Below, piece by piece: positions 27,543 to 36,490 of a DNA stretch of 64,000 nucleotides. Numbering within the stretch: the first letter of the stretch is position 1; the number at the start of each line of letters is the position of its first letter. Below the pieces are notes generated by a model that made no database searches, was not told where the DNA came from, and was given only the letters and a program-made list of their open reading frames with translations. Made by a program: the position numbers and the translations under genes. Origin of the DNA: Serinibacter arcticus (GTDB lineage: Bacteria > Actinomycetota > Actinomycetes > Actinomycetales > Beutenbergiaceae); assembly GCF_004786095.1 (NCBI RefSeq), contig NZ_RHPJ01000001.1, positions 186,001 through 250,000 on the forward strand, written 5' to 3'.

Positions 27543-28157
27543 CTAGCCCAGGGCGCCGGCGCCCTCGCTCGTGAACGACGCGCGGGCGAGGGTGAACCGG
27601 GTGCCGTCGGCGAGCGAGGAGCACTCCACACCGCTCTCCGTGGACGTGCACGCCCAGGACCCGACCGTCGTGGACTGGCCGTACTCCAGCGTCGGGACGT
27701 CGTCGCCCGCTGGCGCCTGCTGCCCGTCGGGGCACGGCATCGCGACGCCGTCGGCCGACAGCGTGACGACCTGGCCGCGGAACTCGCAGTCCTCCCCCGC
27801 GGGCGGGGTGAAGGTCGCGTCGGCGATCGTGCAGGTGACCGCGGCCTCGTCGAGCGTGCACGCGATGTTGCGGCTCGGGAGCGCGAACGCCGGGGCGTCG
27901 AGGGCGCCCTCCGGGGGCGGCGCGAGCTCGGGCGTCTCGGCGGTCTCCGCCGAGGCCGACTCGCTCGCCGACGGCGGCGCCGACGTGGCGCCGTCGAGCG
28001 CCGGGGCGGGCTCGCCGGAGCCGCTGCCGGACTCGGCTGCGGTCGCGTCGTCGCCGTCGTTCGCGGCCCCCAGCATGAGGGTGACGACGAGGCCGATGAC
28101 GAGCAGGCCGTTCAGGACGGCGAGGCCGATGATCCAGCCCCGGGTGCGCGCAGTCAT
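27543..28157 (-). CDS. Membrane-anchored secreted protein, unknown (DUF6636-like)
   Basis: A 204-residue protein with one N-terminal membrane helix (GWIIGLAVLNGLLVIGLVVTLML), a Ser/Ala/Pro-rich linker (about residues 35-80), and an extracellular domain with six cysteines, starting ALPSRNIACTLDEAAVTCTIA. The pattern of paired cysteines and a PSxNIxC opening resembles the DUF6636 group. ATG at 28157 has GGAGAGC upstream. It follows the DsbA-like gene by 11 bases. Confidence 0.65.
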   Translation of the reverse strand: MTARTRGWIIGLAVLNGLLVIGLVVTLMLGAANDGDDATAAESGSGSGEPAPALDGATSAPPSASESASAETAETPELAPPPEGALDAPAFALPSRNIACTLDEAAVTCTIADATFTPPAGEDCEFRGQVVTLSADGVAMPCPDGQQAPAGDDVPTLEYGQSTTVGSWACTSTESGVECSSLADGTRFTLARASFTSEGAGALG

Positions 28158-28168
28158 GTGCTCTCCGC

Positions 28169-28792
28169 TCAGTCGAAGATCGGGCCGGCGGTGCGCGTGC
28201 GCTTGAGCTCGTAGAAGCCCTCGACGGACGTCAGCAGGACGAGACCGTCGAACAGCCGGAGCGCCTCGTCGCCCTTCGGGGCGGGGGTGATGACGGGGCC
28301 GAAGTAGCCGCGACCGTTGATCGCGACGACGGGCGTGCCGACGTCCTCCCCCACCATCGAGATGCCCTCGGCGTGCGAGGCGCGCAGCGACGCGTCCAGC
28401 TCGTCGGACGTCGCGATCTCGGCGAGGTCGGCCTCGAGACCCACCTCGGCCAGGGCGCCCGCGATGGCCTCGGGGTAGGCCTCCTCGCCCAGGTGGATGC
28501 GCGTGCCGAGCGCGGTGTACAGGTCCCCCAGGACGGCGTCGCCGTGACGCTCGCGCACCGCGTTGACCACGCGCGCCGGGCCCCAGGCCCTGTCCATCAT
28601 CTCGCGGTAGTTCTCGGGGAGCTCGCGGCCCTCGTTGAGGACCGACAGCGACATGATGTGCCACCGGAGCGTGACGTCCCGGTGGGCGGCGACCTCGACC
28701 ATCCAGCGTGACGTCATCCAGGCCCAGGGGCAGATCGGGTCGAACCAGAAGTCGACCTCGGTGGTCTGCTGGGTCACGTCGGCTTGAGCCAT
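28169..28792 (-). CDS. DsbA-fold mycothiol-dependent nitroreductase-like protein (Rv2466c family)
   Basis: A 207-residue thioredoxin-fold protein. The start VDFWFDPICPWAWMTSRWM and the segments HIMSLSVLNEGRELPENYRE and AWGPARVV match the Rv2466c family, which uses mycothiol. The active site is CPWA, so the second cysteine of the CPWC form in M. tuberculosis is absent. This suggests a monothiol mechanism. It is followed closely by a membrane-anchored protein, likely co-transcribed. Confidence 0.85.
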   Translation of the reverse strand: MAQADVTQQTTEVDFWFDPICPWAWMTSRWMVEVAAHRDVTLRWHIMSLSVLNEGRELPENYREMMDRAWGPARVVNAVRERHGDAVLGDLYTALGTRIHLGEEAYPEAIAGALAEVGLEADLAEIATSDELDASLRASHAEGISMVGEDVGTPVVAINGRGYFGPVITPAPKGDEALRLFDGLVLLTSVEGFYELKRTRTAGPIFD

Positions 28793-28883
28793 GCTGAGTC
28801 CTCCTGGACCTCGTGCTCCTGTGCGCTCGCGGGCGCTCGTCAGTCACCTACTGTCGCACGCGGGGCCCGGAGGGGGAATCGTG

Positions 28884-29372
28884 TCAGTCGAGCTGGCCGG
28901 TCATCCGACCGTCGGGGTCGAGCCGCGTGAGGATCGCCTCGCTGATCTCGGCGACCTGCTCGATCTGCTCCGCGGTCAGGGCGTCGACGACGACGGCGCG
29001 CGCCGTCGCCACGTGCCCGGGGGCCGCGGCCACGACGGCGTCCCACCCCGCGTCGGTCAGCACGACGTTCGTGGCACGGCCGTCCTCGGGGCACGCGCGA
29101 CGCTCGACGAGACCGCGGTCGGCGAGTCGCGTGATCACGTGCGAGAGCCGCGGCAGCGTCGCGTTTGTGCGGTCCGCGAGCGCCGACATCTGCAGCGTGC
29201 GCCCGGGGTTCTCCGACAGCATCGCCAGGGTCTGGTACTCGAAGTGCGTGAACGACGCCTCGCGCCGGAGCTGGCCGTCCAGGGCGCCCGGCAGCAGCTC
29301 GACGACGGCGAGCAGTCGCAGCCAGGCGCTCCGCTCGGCGGGGGTGAGCCAGTGCGGGTCGGCGGTGCTCAT
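28884..29372 (-). CDS. MarR-family transcriptional regulator
   Basis: A 162-residue winged-helix repressor. The DNA-binding part runs from THFEYQTLAMLSENPGRTLQ through SALADRTNATLPRLSHVITRL to ADRGLVERRACPEDGRATNVVLTDAG. It is divergent from a VOC-family protein gene, and two matching palindromes lie between them, so it probably represses both. The ligand is unknown; quinones or phenols are common for MarR/VOC pairs. Confidence 0.9.
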   Translation of the reverse strand: MSTADPHWLTPAERSAWLRLLAVVELLPGALDGQLRREASFTHFEYQTLAMLSENPGRTLQMSALADRTNATLPRLSHVITRLADRGLVERRACPEDGRATNVVLTDAGWDAVVAAAPGHVATARAVVVDALTAEQIEQVAEISEAILTRLDPDGRMTGQLD

Positions 29373-29385
29373 GGGCGCTCCTCGT

Positions 29386-29433
29386 TAGTTGACTCGACAA
29401 CTATACCCGGCGTATCTTGGTTGTCGTGACAAC
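29386..29433. promoter_or_regulatory. Two MarR-type operators between the MarR and VOC genes
   Basis: Box 1 (29387-29402) reads AGTTGACTCGACAACT and box 2 (29420-29433) reads GTTGTCGTGACAAC. Both fit a GTTGtC-NN-GACAAC palindrome. Box 1 overlaps a -35-like TTGACT (29389-29394), which is 18 bases before TATCTT (29413-29418). Box 2 covers the GTG start of the VOC gene at 29426. Confidence 0.65.
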
Positions 29434-30292
29434 TACCGCAGACCTCCTCGCCCCCTCGACCCACATGGACACCCTGACGCTGCGCGTCGGCGACCTGTCG
29501 CTGATGGAGTCCTACTACTCGAGCGCCCTCGCGCTGACGCCGGTGGCGCAGTCGGGTGGCGAGGTCGTGCTCGGGCGGGCCGGTCGCGGCGTCGTCCGCC
29601 TCGTCCACACGCCGGGCCTGCCGACGCCGTCGCGCTCGCAGGCCGGCCTGTTCCACACCGCGATGCTGCTGCCCGACGAGGCGACGCTCGCCGCCACGGT
29701 GCTCGCCGCGTCGCAGGACCCCCGCTCGCGGTTCGTCGGGAGCTCCGACCACCACGTGAGCGAGGCGTTCTACTTCACCGACCCCGAGGGCAACGGCATC
29801 GAGCTCTACCGCGACCGCCCGCGCTCGGGCTGGCTCGGCCCCGACGGTGCCATCGCGATGTCCACCGAGCACCTCGACCCGAACGCCTACCTGAACGCGC
29901 ACCTGCGGGAGGACGTCGTCGCCACGGTGGCGGAGCACGAGGCCACGGTCGGCCACATCCACCTCCAGGTCGGCGACCTGGCGACGGCGGAGCGCTTCTA
30001 CGTGGATGCGCTCGGGTTCGAGATCACCGCGCGCTACCCCGGTGCGCTGTTCGTCAGCGCCGGCGGCTACCACCACCACATGGGCATGAACGTGTGGAAC
30101 TCGGCGGGCGCCCCCGCCCGGGCGGCCACCCTGGGGCTCGGCGAGGTCGCCGTCACGGTGCCGTCGCGCGCCGACGTCGACTCCGCCGCCGAGCGCCTGC
30201 GCCACCACGGGCACGAGGTCGCCGACGACGGCCGCACGGTGCGCGTGGACGATCCGTGGGGCTCCGTCGTGGCGCTCACGCCCGCCTCCTGA
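29426..30292 (+). CDS. VOC-family dioxygenase/glyoxalase-like protein
   Basis: A 288-residue protein with two vicinal-oxygen-chelate modules. Likely metal ligands are in HMDTLTLRVGD or FHTAMLLPD and in GNGIELYRDRP of the first half. The second half has HIHLQVGDLATAERFY and GGYHHHMGMNVW. The layout resembles CatE-type catechol 2,3-dioxygenases. The GTG at 29426 is preferred because TATCTT ends seven bases before it (leaderless) and the palindrome spans it; TTG at 29417 is less likely. Controlled by the divergent MarR protein. Confidence 0.83.
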   Translation: MTTTADLLAPSTHMDTLTLRVGDLSLMESYYSSALALTPVAQSGGEVVLGRAGRGVVRLVHTPGLPTPSRSQAGLFHTAMLLPDEATLAATVLAASQDPRSRFVGSSDHHVSEAFYFTDPEGNGIELYRDRPRSGWLGPDGAIAMSTEHLDPNAYLNAHLREDVVATVAEHEATVGHIHLQVGDLATAERFYVDALGFEITARYPGALFVSAGGYHHHMGMNVWNSAGAPARAATLGLGEVAVTVPSRADVDSAAERLRHHGHEVADDGRTVRVDDPWGSVVALTPAS

Positions 30293-30329
30293 ACACCTCT
30301 CCCGGAGCGGGTCTGCCTAGGCTCGGGCC

Positions 30330-30968
30330 ATGACCCTCGAGATCGACGACACCGCCACCGTCCGCGTCCCGGCCGGCTCCGAGAAGGCCGCTCACGACGC
30401 CGCTGCGCCGCTCCTGCTGATCCTGCACGGCTACGGCGCGCACGAGGGCGACCTCGTCCCGCTGCTGGAGCACCTCGGCCACGACGGCGACGCCGCCGCG
30501 CTGCGCGCCCCGCTGCCGATGGACCACGGCGGCTGGGCCTGGTTCCCGATCACCACGATCGGGGCCCCCGAGGTCGACGCGGCGCAGGACGCCGCCGACG
30601 CGGTGCTCGCGTGGCTCGACGAGCACGCCGCCGACCGCCCGGTGGTGGCCCTCGGCTTCAGCCAGGGCGGCGCCGTCGCGCTGCAGGCCGCGCGCACCGC
30701 GCCGGAGCGGTTCGCCGCGCTCGTCGTGCTGTCCGGCTTCGTGGTGCCGACGCCGCACCCGGGTGACGCCGCGCTCGCAGCCGCCGCTCCGCCGTCGTTC
30801 TTCGGTCACGGCGACGCCGACGCCGTGATCCCGCCGCAGGTCACCGCGCTGACCTCGGCCTGGCTCACGGAGCACACCACGCTGACCGAGCGCCGCTACG
30901 CGGGGCTGCCGCACGGCGTCGGCGGCGAGGAGGTCGCGGACGTGAGGGCGTTCCTCGCCGGACGCTGA
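30330..30968 (+). CDS. Phospholipase/carboxylesterase family alpha/beta hydrolase
   Basis: A 212-residue hydrolase. The oxyanion region is LLLILHGYGAHEGD, the nucleophile elbow is ALGFSQGGAVALQ, the acid is in FGHGDADAVIPP, and the histidine is in YAGLPHGVGGEE. The family hydrolyses short acyl esters or removes acyl groups from thiols. A TAGGCT hexamer ends six bases before the ATG, so it is probably leaderless. The natural substrate is unknown. Confidence 0.87.
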   Translation: MTLEIDDTATVRVPAGSEKAAHDAAAPLLLILHGYGAHEGDLVPLLEHLGHDGDAAALRAPLPMDHGGWAWFPITTIGAPEVDAAQDAADAVLAWLDEHAADRPVVALGFSQGGAVALQAARTAPERFAALVVLSGFVVPTPHPGDAALAAAAPPSFFGHGDADAVIPPQVTALTSAWLTEHTTLTERRYAGLPHGVGGEEVADVRAFLAGR

Positions 30969-31052
30969 GGACGCGCGCGTGGAAGGATGATCGGCGGCCC
31001 GTGACCCGGGCCCTGCCCGAGCGCAGAACCGTCCCACCGCGAAGGAGCCACC

Positions 31053-33647
31053 GTGCCCGGAGAGAACCTCACCCGCGCCGAGGCGCAGCAGCGCGCCGCC
31101 GTCGTCACCACCCGCAGCTACGAGATCGCCCTCGACCTCACGCGCGGGGACAAGGTCTTCGGCTCCCGCACCGTCGTGCACTTCGACGGCGAGCCCGGCT
31201 CGAGCACGTTCATCGACCTCGTCGCGCCGTCCGTGCAGCGCGTCACGCTGAACGGCCGCGACCTCGACGTCGCGCAGGTGTTCGCCGACTCCCGCATCCA
31301 GCTGGACGACCTCGCCGCCACCAACGAGCTCGTGGTCGAGGCGTCCTGCGCCTACATGCACACCGGTGAGGGTCTGCACCGCTTCGTCGACCCGGTCGAC
31401 GGCGAGGTCTACCTCTACTCGCAGTTCGAGGTCGCGGACACGCGCCGCGTGTTCGCGGTCTTCGAGCAGCCCGACCTCAAGGCGACGTTCGCCTTCACCG
31501 TCACGGCGCCGTCGCACTGGCGCGTCATCTCCAACTCCCCCACGCCGGAGCCGGTCGCGACCGACACGGGCGACGGGGCGCCGTCGTCCACCTGGACCTT
31601 CGAGCCCACGGTCGTGCTCCCCTGCTACGTCACGGCGATCATCGCCGGCCCGTACGCGGGCGGCGACGGTGAGCTCGTCAGCAGCGACGGCCGCACGATC
31701 CCGCTCGGCGTCTACTGCCGCGCGAGCCTCGCCGAGCACCTCGACGTGGAGGAGATCCTCGACGTCACGCGCCGCGGCTTCGCGTTCTACGAGGCCCAGT
31801 TCGACTACCCCTACCCCTACCCCAAGTACGACCAGATCTTCGTGCCGGACTTCAACGCCGGGGCGATGGAGAACGCGGGCGCGGTCACGTTCCTGGAGAG
31901 CTACGTCTTCCGCTCCAAGGTGACCGACGCGATGGTCGAGCGCCGCGCCGTCACGATCCTGCACGAGCTCGCGCACATGTGGTTCGGCGACCTGGTCACC
32001 ATGAAGTGGTGGAACGACCTGTGGCTGAACGAGTCGTTCGCCGAGTACGCCTCCACGCTCGCCACGGCCGAGGCCACGCGCTGGACCAACGCCTGGACGA
32101 CGTTCGCCTCGCTCGAGAAGTCCTGGGCCTACAAGCAGGACCAGCTTCCCTCGACGCACCCGATCGTGGCGCAGATCAACGACCTCGAGGACGTCGAGGT
32201 CAACTTCGACGGCATCACCTACGCCAAGGGCGCCTCCGTGCTGCGCCAGCTGGTGGCGTGGGTCGGCGCCGAGGAGTTCATGGCCGGTGTCGCCGCCTAC
32301 TTCAAGGCGCACGCGCACTCGAACACCGAGCTGCCCGACCTGCTGCGCGAGCTCGAGCGCACCTCGGGCCGCGACCTGTCCGGCTGGAGCGGCGTGTGGC
32401 TCGAGAAGGCGGGCGTCACGCTGCTGCGGCCCGTTCTCGAGACCACCACGGGTGACGACGGCGTGCGCCGGATCGCCTCGCTCGCCGTCGCCCAGGAGGC
32501 GCCGCCGGAGTGGCCGACGCTGCGGCCGCACCGGCTCGCGATCGGCGGCTACGACGTCACCGACGGCACGCTCGTCCGTCGCCTGCACCTCGAGCTCGAC
32601 GTCGACGGCGCGCTCACGCCCGTGACGGCGTGGGACGGCGAGCCTGCCCCCGACCTGCTGCTGGTCAACGACGGGGACCTCGCCTACGCCAAGATCCGGC
32701 TCGACGACGACTCGCTCGCCACGGCGCTGTCGTCGCTGCGCGGCTTCACGGACTCCCTCGCGCGCACCCTCGTGTGGGGCGCCGCGTGGGACATGACGCG
32801 CGACGGCGAGTGGCCGGCACGCAGCTTCGTCGACCTCGTGCTGGGCAACATCGACGCCGAGACCGACTCGACGGTCGTGATGGTGCTGCTGCGCCAGCTC
32901 AACCAGGCGATCGGCGAGCTGGTCGACCCCGCCGTGCGCGGCGACGTCGGCGAGCGGGCGGCCGAGCGCCTGTGGGAGCTGACGACGGCGGCCGGGACCT
33001 CCTCCGACGCGCAGCTCCAGTTCGCCAAGGCGTACGCGCTGCGGGCCCGCACCCCCGACCAGCTCGCCCGCCTGCGCGGGCTGCTGGACGGGTCTACCGA
33101 GATCGACGGGCTCGCGATCGACGTCGACCTGCGCTGGGAGCTGCTGACGGCGCTGGTGGCCGGCGGCGCGGCCGGTGAGGCCGAGATCGCCGCCGAGCTG
33201 CAGCGCGACGCGACCGCGAGCGGTGAGCGCGCCGCCGCCGGGGCGCGGGCCGCGATCGCGACCCCCGAGGCCAAGGAGGCCGTCTGGGCCAAGGTCGTGG
33301 CGGCGGACGAGCTGCCCAACGCCCAGCAGGTGGCCACGCTGCTCGGGTTCGCCCGCACGCACGACCGCGCGCTCACGGTGCCGTTCGTGGAGCGCTACTT
33401 CGCGGCGCTCGAGACCGTGTGGGCCGAGCGCACCAACGAGATGGCGCAGAACGTGGTCACGTGGCTGTACCCGTCGTGGCTCGCGGACATCGACGCCTCG
33501 TTCGGGGTGGACGTCATCGCGCTGACGGACGCGTGGCTCGCGCAGCTGGGCGACCGGACGCCGGCGCTGCGCCGGCTCGTGGTCGAGGCGGCCGACGGCG
33601 TGCGCCGCGCCCTCGCGGTGCAGGCCGTGGACCGCGCGCAGGGCTGA
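31053..33647 (+). CDS. pepN: Aminopeptidase N (M1 family)
   Basis: An 864-residue zinc aminopeptidase that trims N-terminal residues from peptides. The exopeptidase motif is GAMENAGAVTF. The zinc site is ILHELAHMWFGDLVTMKWW (HExxH) with the third ligand in LWLNESFAEY. The C-terminal ERAP1-like domain fills about residues 520-864. GTG at 31053 has AAGGAG five bases upstream. No signal peptide. It ends before a hairpin terminator. Confidence 0.95.
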   Translation: MPGENLTRAEAQQRAAVVTTRSYEIALDLTRGDKVFGSRTVVHFDGEPGSSTFIDLVAPSVQRVTLNGRDLDVAQVFADSRIQLDDLAATNELVVEASCAYMHTGEGLHRFVDPVDGEVYLYSQFEVADTRRVFAVFEQPDLKATFAFTVTAPSHWRVISNSPTPEPVATDTGDGAPSSTWTFEPTVVLPCYVTAIIAGPYAGGDGELVSSDGRTIPLGVYCRASLAEHLDVEEILDVTRRGFAFYEAQFDYPYPYPKYDQIFVPDFNAGAMENAGAVTFLESYVFRSKVTDAMVERRAVTILHELAHMWFGDLVTMKWWNDLWLNESFAEYASTLATAEATRWTNAWTTFASLEKSWAYKQDQLPSTHPIVAQINDLEDVEVNFDGITYAKGASVLRQLVAWVGAEEFMAGVAAYFKAHAHSNTELPDLLRELERTSGRDLSGWSGVWLEKAGVTLLRPVLETTTGDDGVRRIASLAVAQEAPPEWPTLRPHRLAIGGYDVTDGTLVRRLHLELDVDGALTPVTAWDGEPAPDLLLVNDGDLAYAKIRLDDDSLATALSSLRGFTDSLARTLVWGAAWDMTRDGEWPARSFVDLVLGNIDAETDSTVVMVLLRQLNQAIGELVDPAVRGDVGERAAERLWELTTAAGTSSDAQLQFAKAYALRARTPDQLARLRGLLDGSTEIDGLAIDVDLRWELLTALVAGGAAGEAEIAAELQRDATASGERAAAGARAAIATPEAKEAVWAKVVAADELPNAQQVATLLGFARTHDRALTVPFVERYFAALETVWAERTNEMAQNVVTWLYPSWLADIDASFGVDVIALTDAWLAQLGDRTPALRRLVVEAADGVRRALAVQAVDRAQG

Positions 33648-33669
33648 CGCCCCGCGTCGACCCTCTCGT

Positions 33670-33708
33670 GGGGAGGATCCGCGGGCGCCCAGCCCGCGCA
33701 TCCTCCCC
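33670..33708. terminator. Bidirectional hairpin between pepN and the EIIA gene
   Basis: Seventeen-base arms (33670-33686 and 33692-33708) with one C-C mismatch and a five-base loop sit between the convergent pepN and PTS EIIA genes, serving either strand. Confidence 0.75.
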
Positions 33709-33737
33709 GCGAGCGCGCTCCGCGGGAGCGTGGACGC

Positions 33738-34220
33738 TCAGGCCGTGACGCGCAGCAGCGGATCGCCCGGGGCGACGACGGTGCCCGGCTCCACGAGCGT
33801 GAACACCTCGTCACCGCCCTGGATCACCACGAGCGGGCTCAGGACGCTGAGCCCGGCCGCCAGGGCCACCGTGGTGTCCCAGCGCAGCAGCGTCTGACCC
33901 GCGACGACGGCGTCGCCGTCGGCCACGAGGACCTCGAATCCCTCGCCCCCCAGACCGACCGTGTCGATGCCGAGGTGGACGAGCACGCCCACGCCCCCGG
34001 CGGCCTCCAGCGCGACGGCGTGCGGGTGCACCTTGACGAGCGTGCCCGCGCACGGGGCGACGACGTCGAGGCGGCCGGCGGCGCCGGCCGGAGCGTCCGC
34101 CGCGGACGGCCGGACGGCCACGCCGGGGCCGATCATCGCCGTCGCGAAGACCTCGTCCGGCACGTCCGCCAGCGCGGTCACGACGCCGGGCAGCGGCGCT
34201 CCGAGAGTCAGGTCAGCCAC
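33738..34220 (-). CDS. PTS EIIA, glucose family (stand-alone)
   Basis: A 160-residue EIIA-Glc-type phosphocarrier. The active histidine is His82 in GVLVHLGIDTVGLGG, supported by His67 in KVHPHAVALE. The AP-C-GTL motif and the end VVIQGGDEVFTLVEPGTVVAPGDPLL are typical. As a separate protein it may phosphorylate a glucose- or glucosamine-type EIIBC and could also regulate other transporters. The GTG start overlaps the malQ stop by eight bases, so it is coupled to maltodextrin metabolism. Confidence 0.87.
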   Translation of the reverse strand: MADLTLGAPLPGVVTALADVPDEVFATAMIGPGVAVRPSAADAPAGAAGRLDVVAPCAGTLVKVHPHAVALEAAGGVGVLVHLGIDTVGLGGEGFEVLVADGDAVVAGQTLLRWDTTVALAAGLSVLSPLVVIQGGDEVFTLVEPGTVVAPGDPLLRVTA

Positions 34221-36399
34221 GCTCGTCGGCGTTCCGGCGCAGCGCGGCGTCGACGGCGCGGGTCAGCGAGTCGAACCGGCTCACCTGGGCCAGGTCCTCC
34301 ACGAGCACCGCGTTGCCGGCCGAGTCCGCGAGCGGGATCTGCCAGTTGGGGTACTCGGTGTTGGTCCCCGGCTGGTTCTGCGCGCGACGCTCCCCGACGG
34401 CGTCGACGAGCGCGACGCCGAGCAGCACCGAGTCGGTGCCGACGAGGTACAGGTGCAGCGCCTCGACGATCTCGCGCTCGGTCGGGTGCTCGCCGATGAG
34501 GCCGCGCTCGCGCAGGACACCCAGGACGACCTCGCGCTCGCGGTCGGCGGCGGCGCGGACCTGCTCGACCGGTTCGGTCAGCAGGTGCAGCCGCGCGCGC
34601 AGGTCGACGTGCTCCCCGGCGAGGTAGCCCGCCGTCGGGGGCAGGTCGTGCGTGTTGACCGTGGCGAGCAGGAGGCGGCGGTAGTGCTCCGGCGGCGTGG
34701 GGCGGTCCTCCTCGTACTCGAACCACAGCACCGACGTGCCGAGCACACCCCGCGAGGAGAGGTAGTCGCGCACCCACGGCTCGACGTTGCCGAGGTCTTC
34801 GCCGATCACGACGGCGCCCGCGCGCTGGGCCTCCAGGGCCAGCACCCCGATCATCGCCTCATGGTCGTAGCGGACGTACGTGCCGGCGTCGGCGCCGTGA
34901 CCGGCCGGGATCCACCACAGTCGGAAAAAGCCGATGATGTGGTCGATCCGGAGTGCACCCGCGTGCCGCAGCAGGCCGCGGATCATGTCGCGGAGCGGCG
35001 CGTAGCCCGATCGCGCGAGGGCGTCGGGGCGCCACGGCGGCTGCGACCAGTCCTGACCCTGCTGGTTGTACATGTCGGGCGGGGCCCCGACGGAGATGCC
35101 GGGGGCGAACATCCGACGCATCGACCAGGAGTCGGCGCCCTCGGGGTGCACGCCGACCGCGAGGTCGTGCATGATCCCGATCTTCATCCCGGCCGCGAGA
35201 CCGGCGGCCTGGGCGGCGGCGAGCTGCTCGTCCGCGATCCACTGCAGCCACGAGTAGAAGGCGACGCGCTCGGTGAGCTCGCCCCGCAGCCGGGCGACGA
35301 GGTCGCTCGTGGCGTCGTCGGCCTCGTCGGGGCGGACGGTGCCCTCGTAGTGCTCCTCGAGCGCGCACCACAGCGCGAAGTCGGCGAGCGAGCGACCCTC
35401 GCTGCTGACGAACGCCTCGTAGGAGCGCTGCCGACCGGCGGACCGCGGCGCCTGGAACAGCACCTCGAGGGCGGCCTTCTTCGCGGCCCAGGCGGCGTTG
35501 CGGTCGAGGTGGTCGGCGTCGTCGTTGGAGTCCTTGACGCTGTCCCGGCTCCACTCGACCAGCGCCCGCTGGCTGCTGGGCAGGTAGGCGGCCTCGCGGA
35601 CGTCCTCGGGGCGGATGTAGAGCGGCGAGACGAAGCGGCGCGTCGCCGGCAGGTACGGCGAGGGCTCGATGCGCCCGACCACCTCGGCGGCGTGGATCGG
35701 GTTGATCAGCAGGAAGTCGGCGCCGCGGTGACCCGCGAGGTCGGCCAGGTCGCCGAGGTCGGCGAAGTCGCCCATCCCCCACGACGCGCGCGAGCGCACC
35801 GAGTACAGCTGTGCCATCAGGCCCCAGGCGCGGTCGCCGTAGCCCGGGCGGAGGTCGACGACGTCGAGCCGGTCGGGCGTCACGGCCAGGACGGTCGTGG
35901 CCTCGCGGTGGGCGCCGTCGGAACCGTCGCGCGGCCGCTGGCGGGCGCGCAGCTCGTGCCAGCCGAGCGGCAGCTCGGCCGGCACGGTCACGCGCAGCCG
36001 CCAGACCGTCACGCCGTCCACGACGTGGCTCTCGGGCGAGGACCCGTCGAGCTCGAGCTCGCGGGTGCCGCCGTCCTCCAGGTGGAGGGTGACGCTCGCG
36101 TCGTGCCCGTCGGCCACGTGCACGTGGACGTGGGTGTCGCGGCTGCGACGGGTGACCACGGACGCCGGGACGAGCTCGCGCCACGGCGCGGTGCGGGCCT
36201 GCTCCAGCGCCGCGTCGACCTGCTCGGGCGTGAACGTGGCAACACCCATCGCACCCAGCACCGCGCGCAGCGTCGCCGCCGGCGGGGTGACGAGATCGCC
36301 GAAGAAGGAGTGGTAGCTGGTGGCGATCCCGAAGGACTCGGCAAGGGCGACCAGCGCCTCGGACGGCGGGTCCTGGCGCTGCGTGTCGTCGCTGGTCAT
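34213..36399 (-). CDS. malQ: 4-alpha-glucanotransferase
   Basis: A 728-residue GH77 enzyme that rearranges maltodextrins and releases glucose. The nucleophile region is GALRIDHIIGFFRLWW, the acid/base region is VVIGEDLGNVEPWV, and the third acid is in VNTHDLPPTAGY. An N-terminal extension of about 150 residues with a beta-sandwich is typical of actinobacterial MalQ. ATG at 36399 has AAAGGA upstream, so the longer open frame to 36453 is not used. It is co-transcribed with the EIIA gene. Confidence 0.94.
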   Translation of the reverse strand: MTSDDTQRQDPPSEALVALAESFGIATSYHSFFGDLVTPPAATLRAVLGAMGVATFTPEQVDAALEQARTAPWRELVPASVVTRRSRDTHVHVHVADGHDASVTLHLEDGGTRELELDGSSPESHVVDGVTVWRLRVTVPAELPLGWHELRARQRPRDGSDGAHREATTVLAVTPDRLDVVDLRPGYGDRAWGLMAQLYSVRSRASWGMGDFADLGDLADLAGHRGADFLLINPIHAAEVVGRIEPSPYLPATRRFVSPLYIRPEDVREAAYLPSSQRALVEWSRDSVKDSNDDADHLDRNAAWAAKKAALEVLFQAPRSAGRQRSYEAFVSSEGRSLADFALWCALEEHYEGTVRPDEADDATSDLVARLRGELTERVAFYSWLQWIADEQLAAAQAAGLAAGMKIGIMHDLAVGVHPEGADSWSMRRMFAPGISVGAPPDMYNQQGQDWSQPPWRPDALARSGYAPLRDMIRGLLRHAGALRIDHIIGFFRLWWIPAGHGADAGTYVRYDHEAMIGVLALEAQRAGAVVIGEDLGNVEPWVRDYLSSRGVLGTSVLWFEYEEDRPTPPEHYRRLLLATVNTHDLPPTAGYLAGEHVDLRARLHLLTEPVEQVRAAADREREVVLGVLRERGLIGEHPTEREIVEALHLYLVGTDSVLLGVALVDAVGERRAQNQPGTNTEYPNWQIPLADSAGNAVLVEDLAQVSRFDSLTRAVDAALRRNADERG

Positions 36400-36490
36400 G
36401 GGTGTCCTTTCCTGGGCCTCCCCGATCCTGCCAGACCGGTGCCCCGCAGGCACCCAGCACGCACCCAGCGGCTCGACCTAGGGTTGGGGC

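Noticed and set aside
30276-33701. Very long open frame antisense to pepN
   Set aside because: It is a shadow of the GC-rich pepN codons, of low-complexity Arg/Gly/Val/Leu composition with no recognisable domain, while pepN has all its catalytic motifs.
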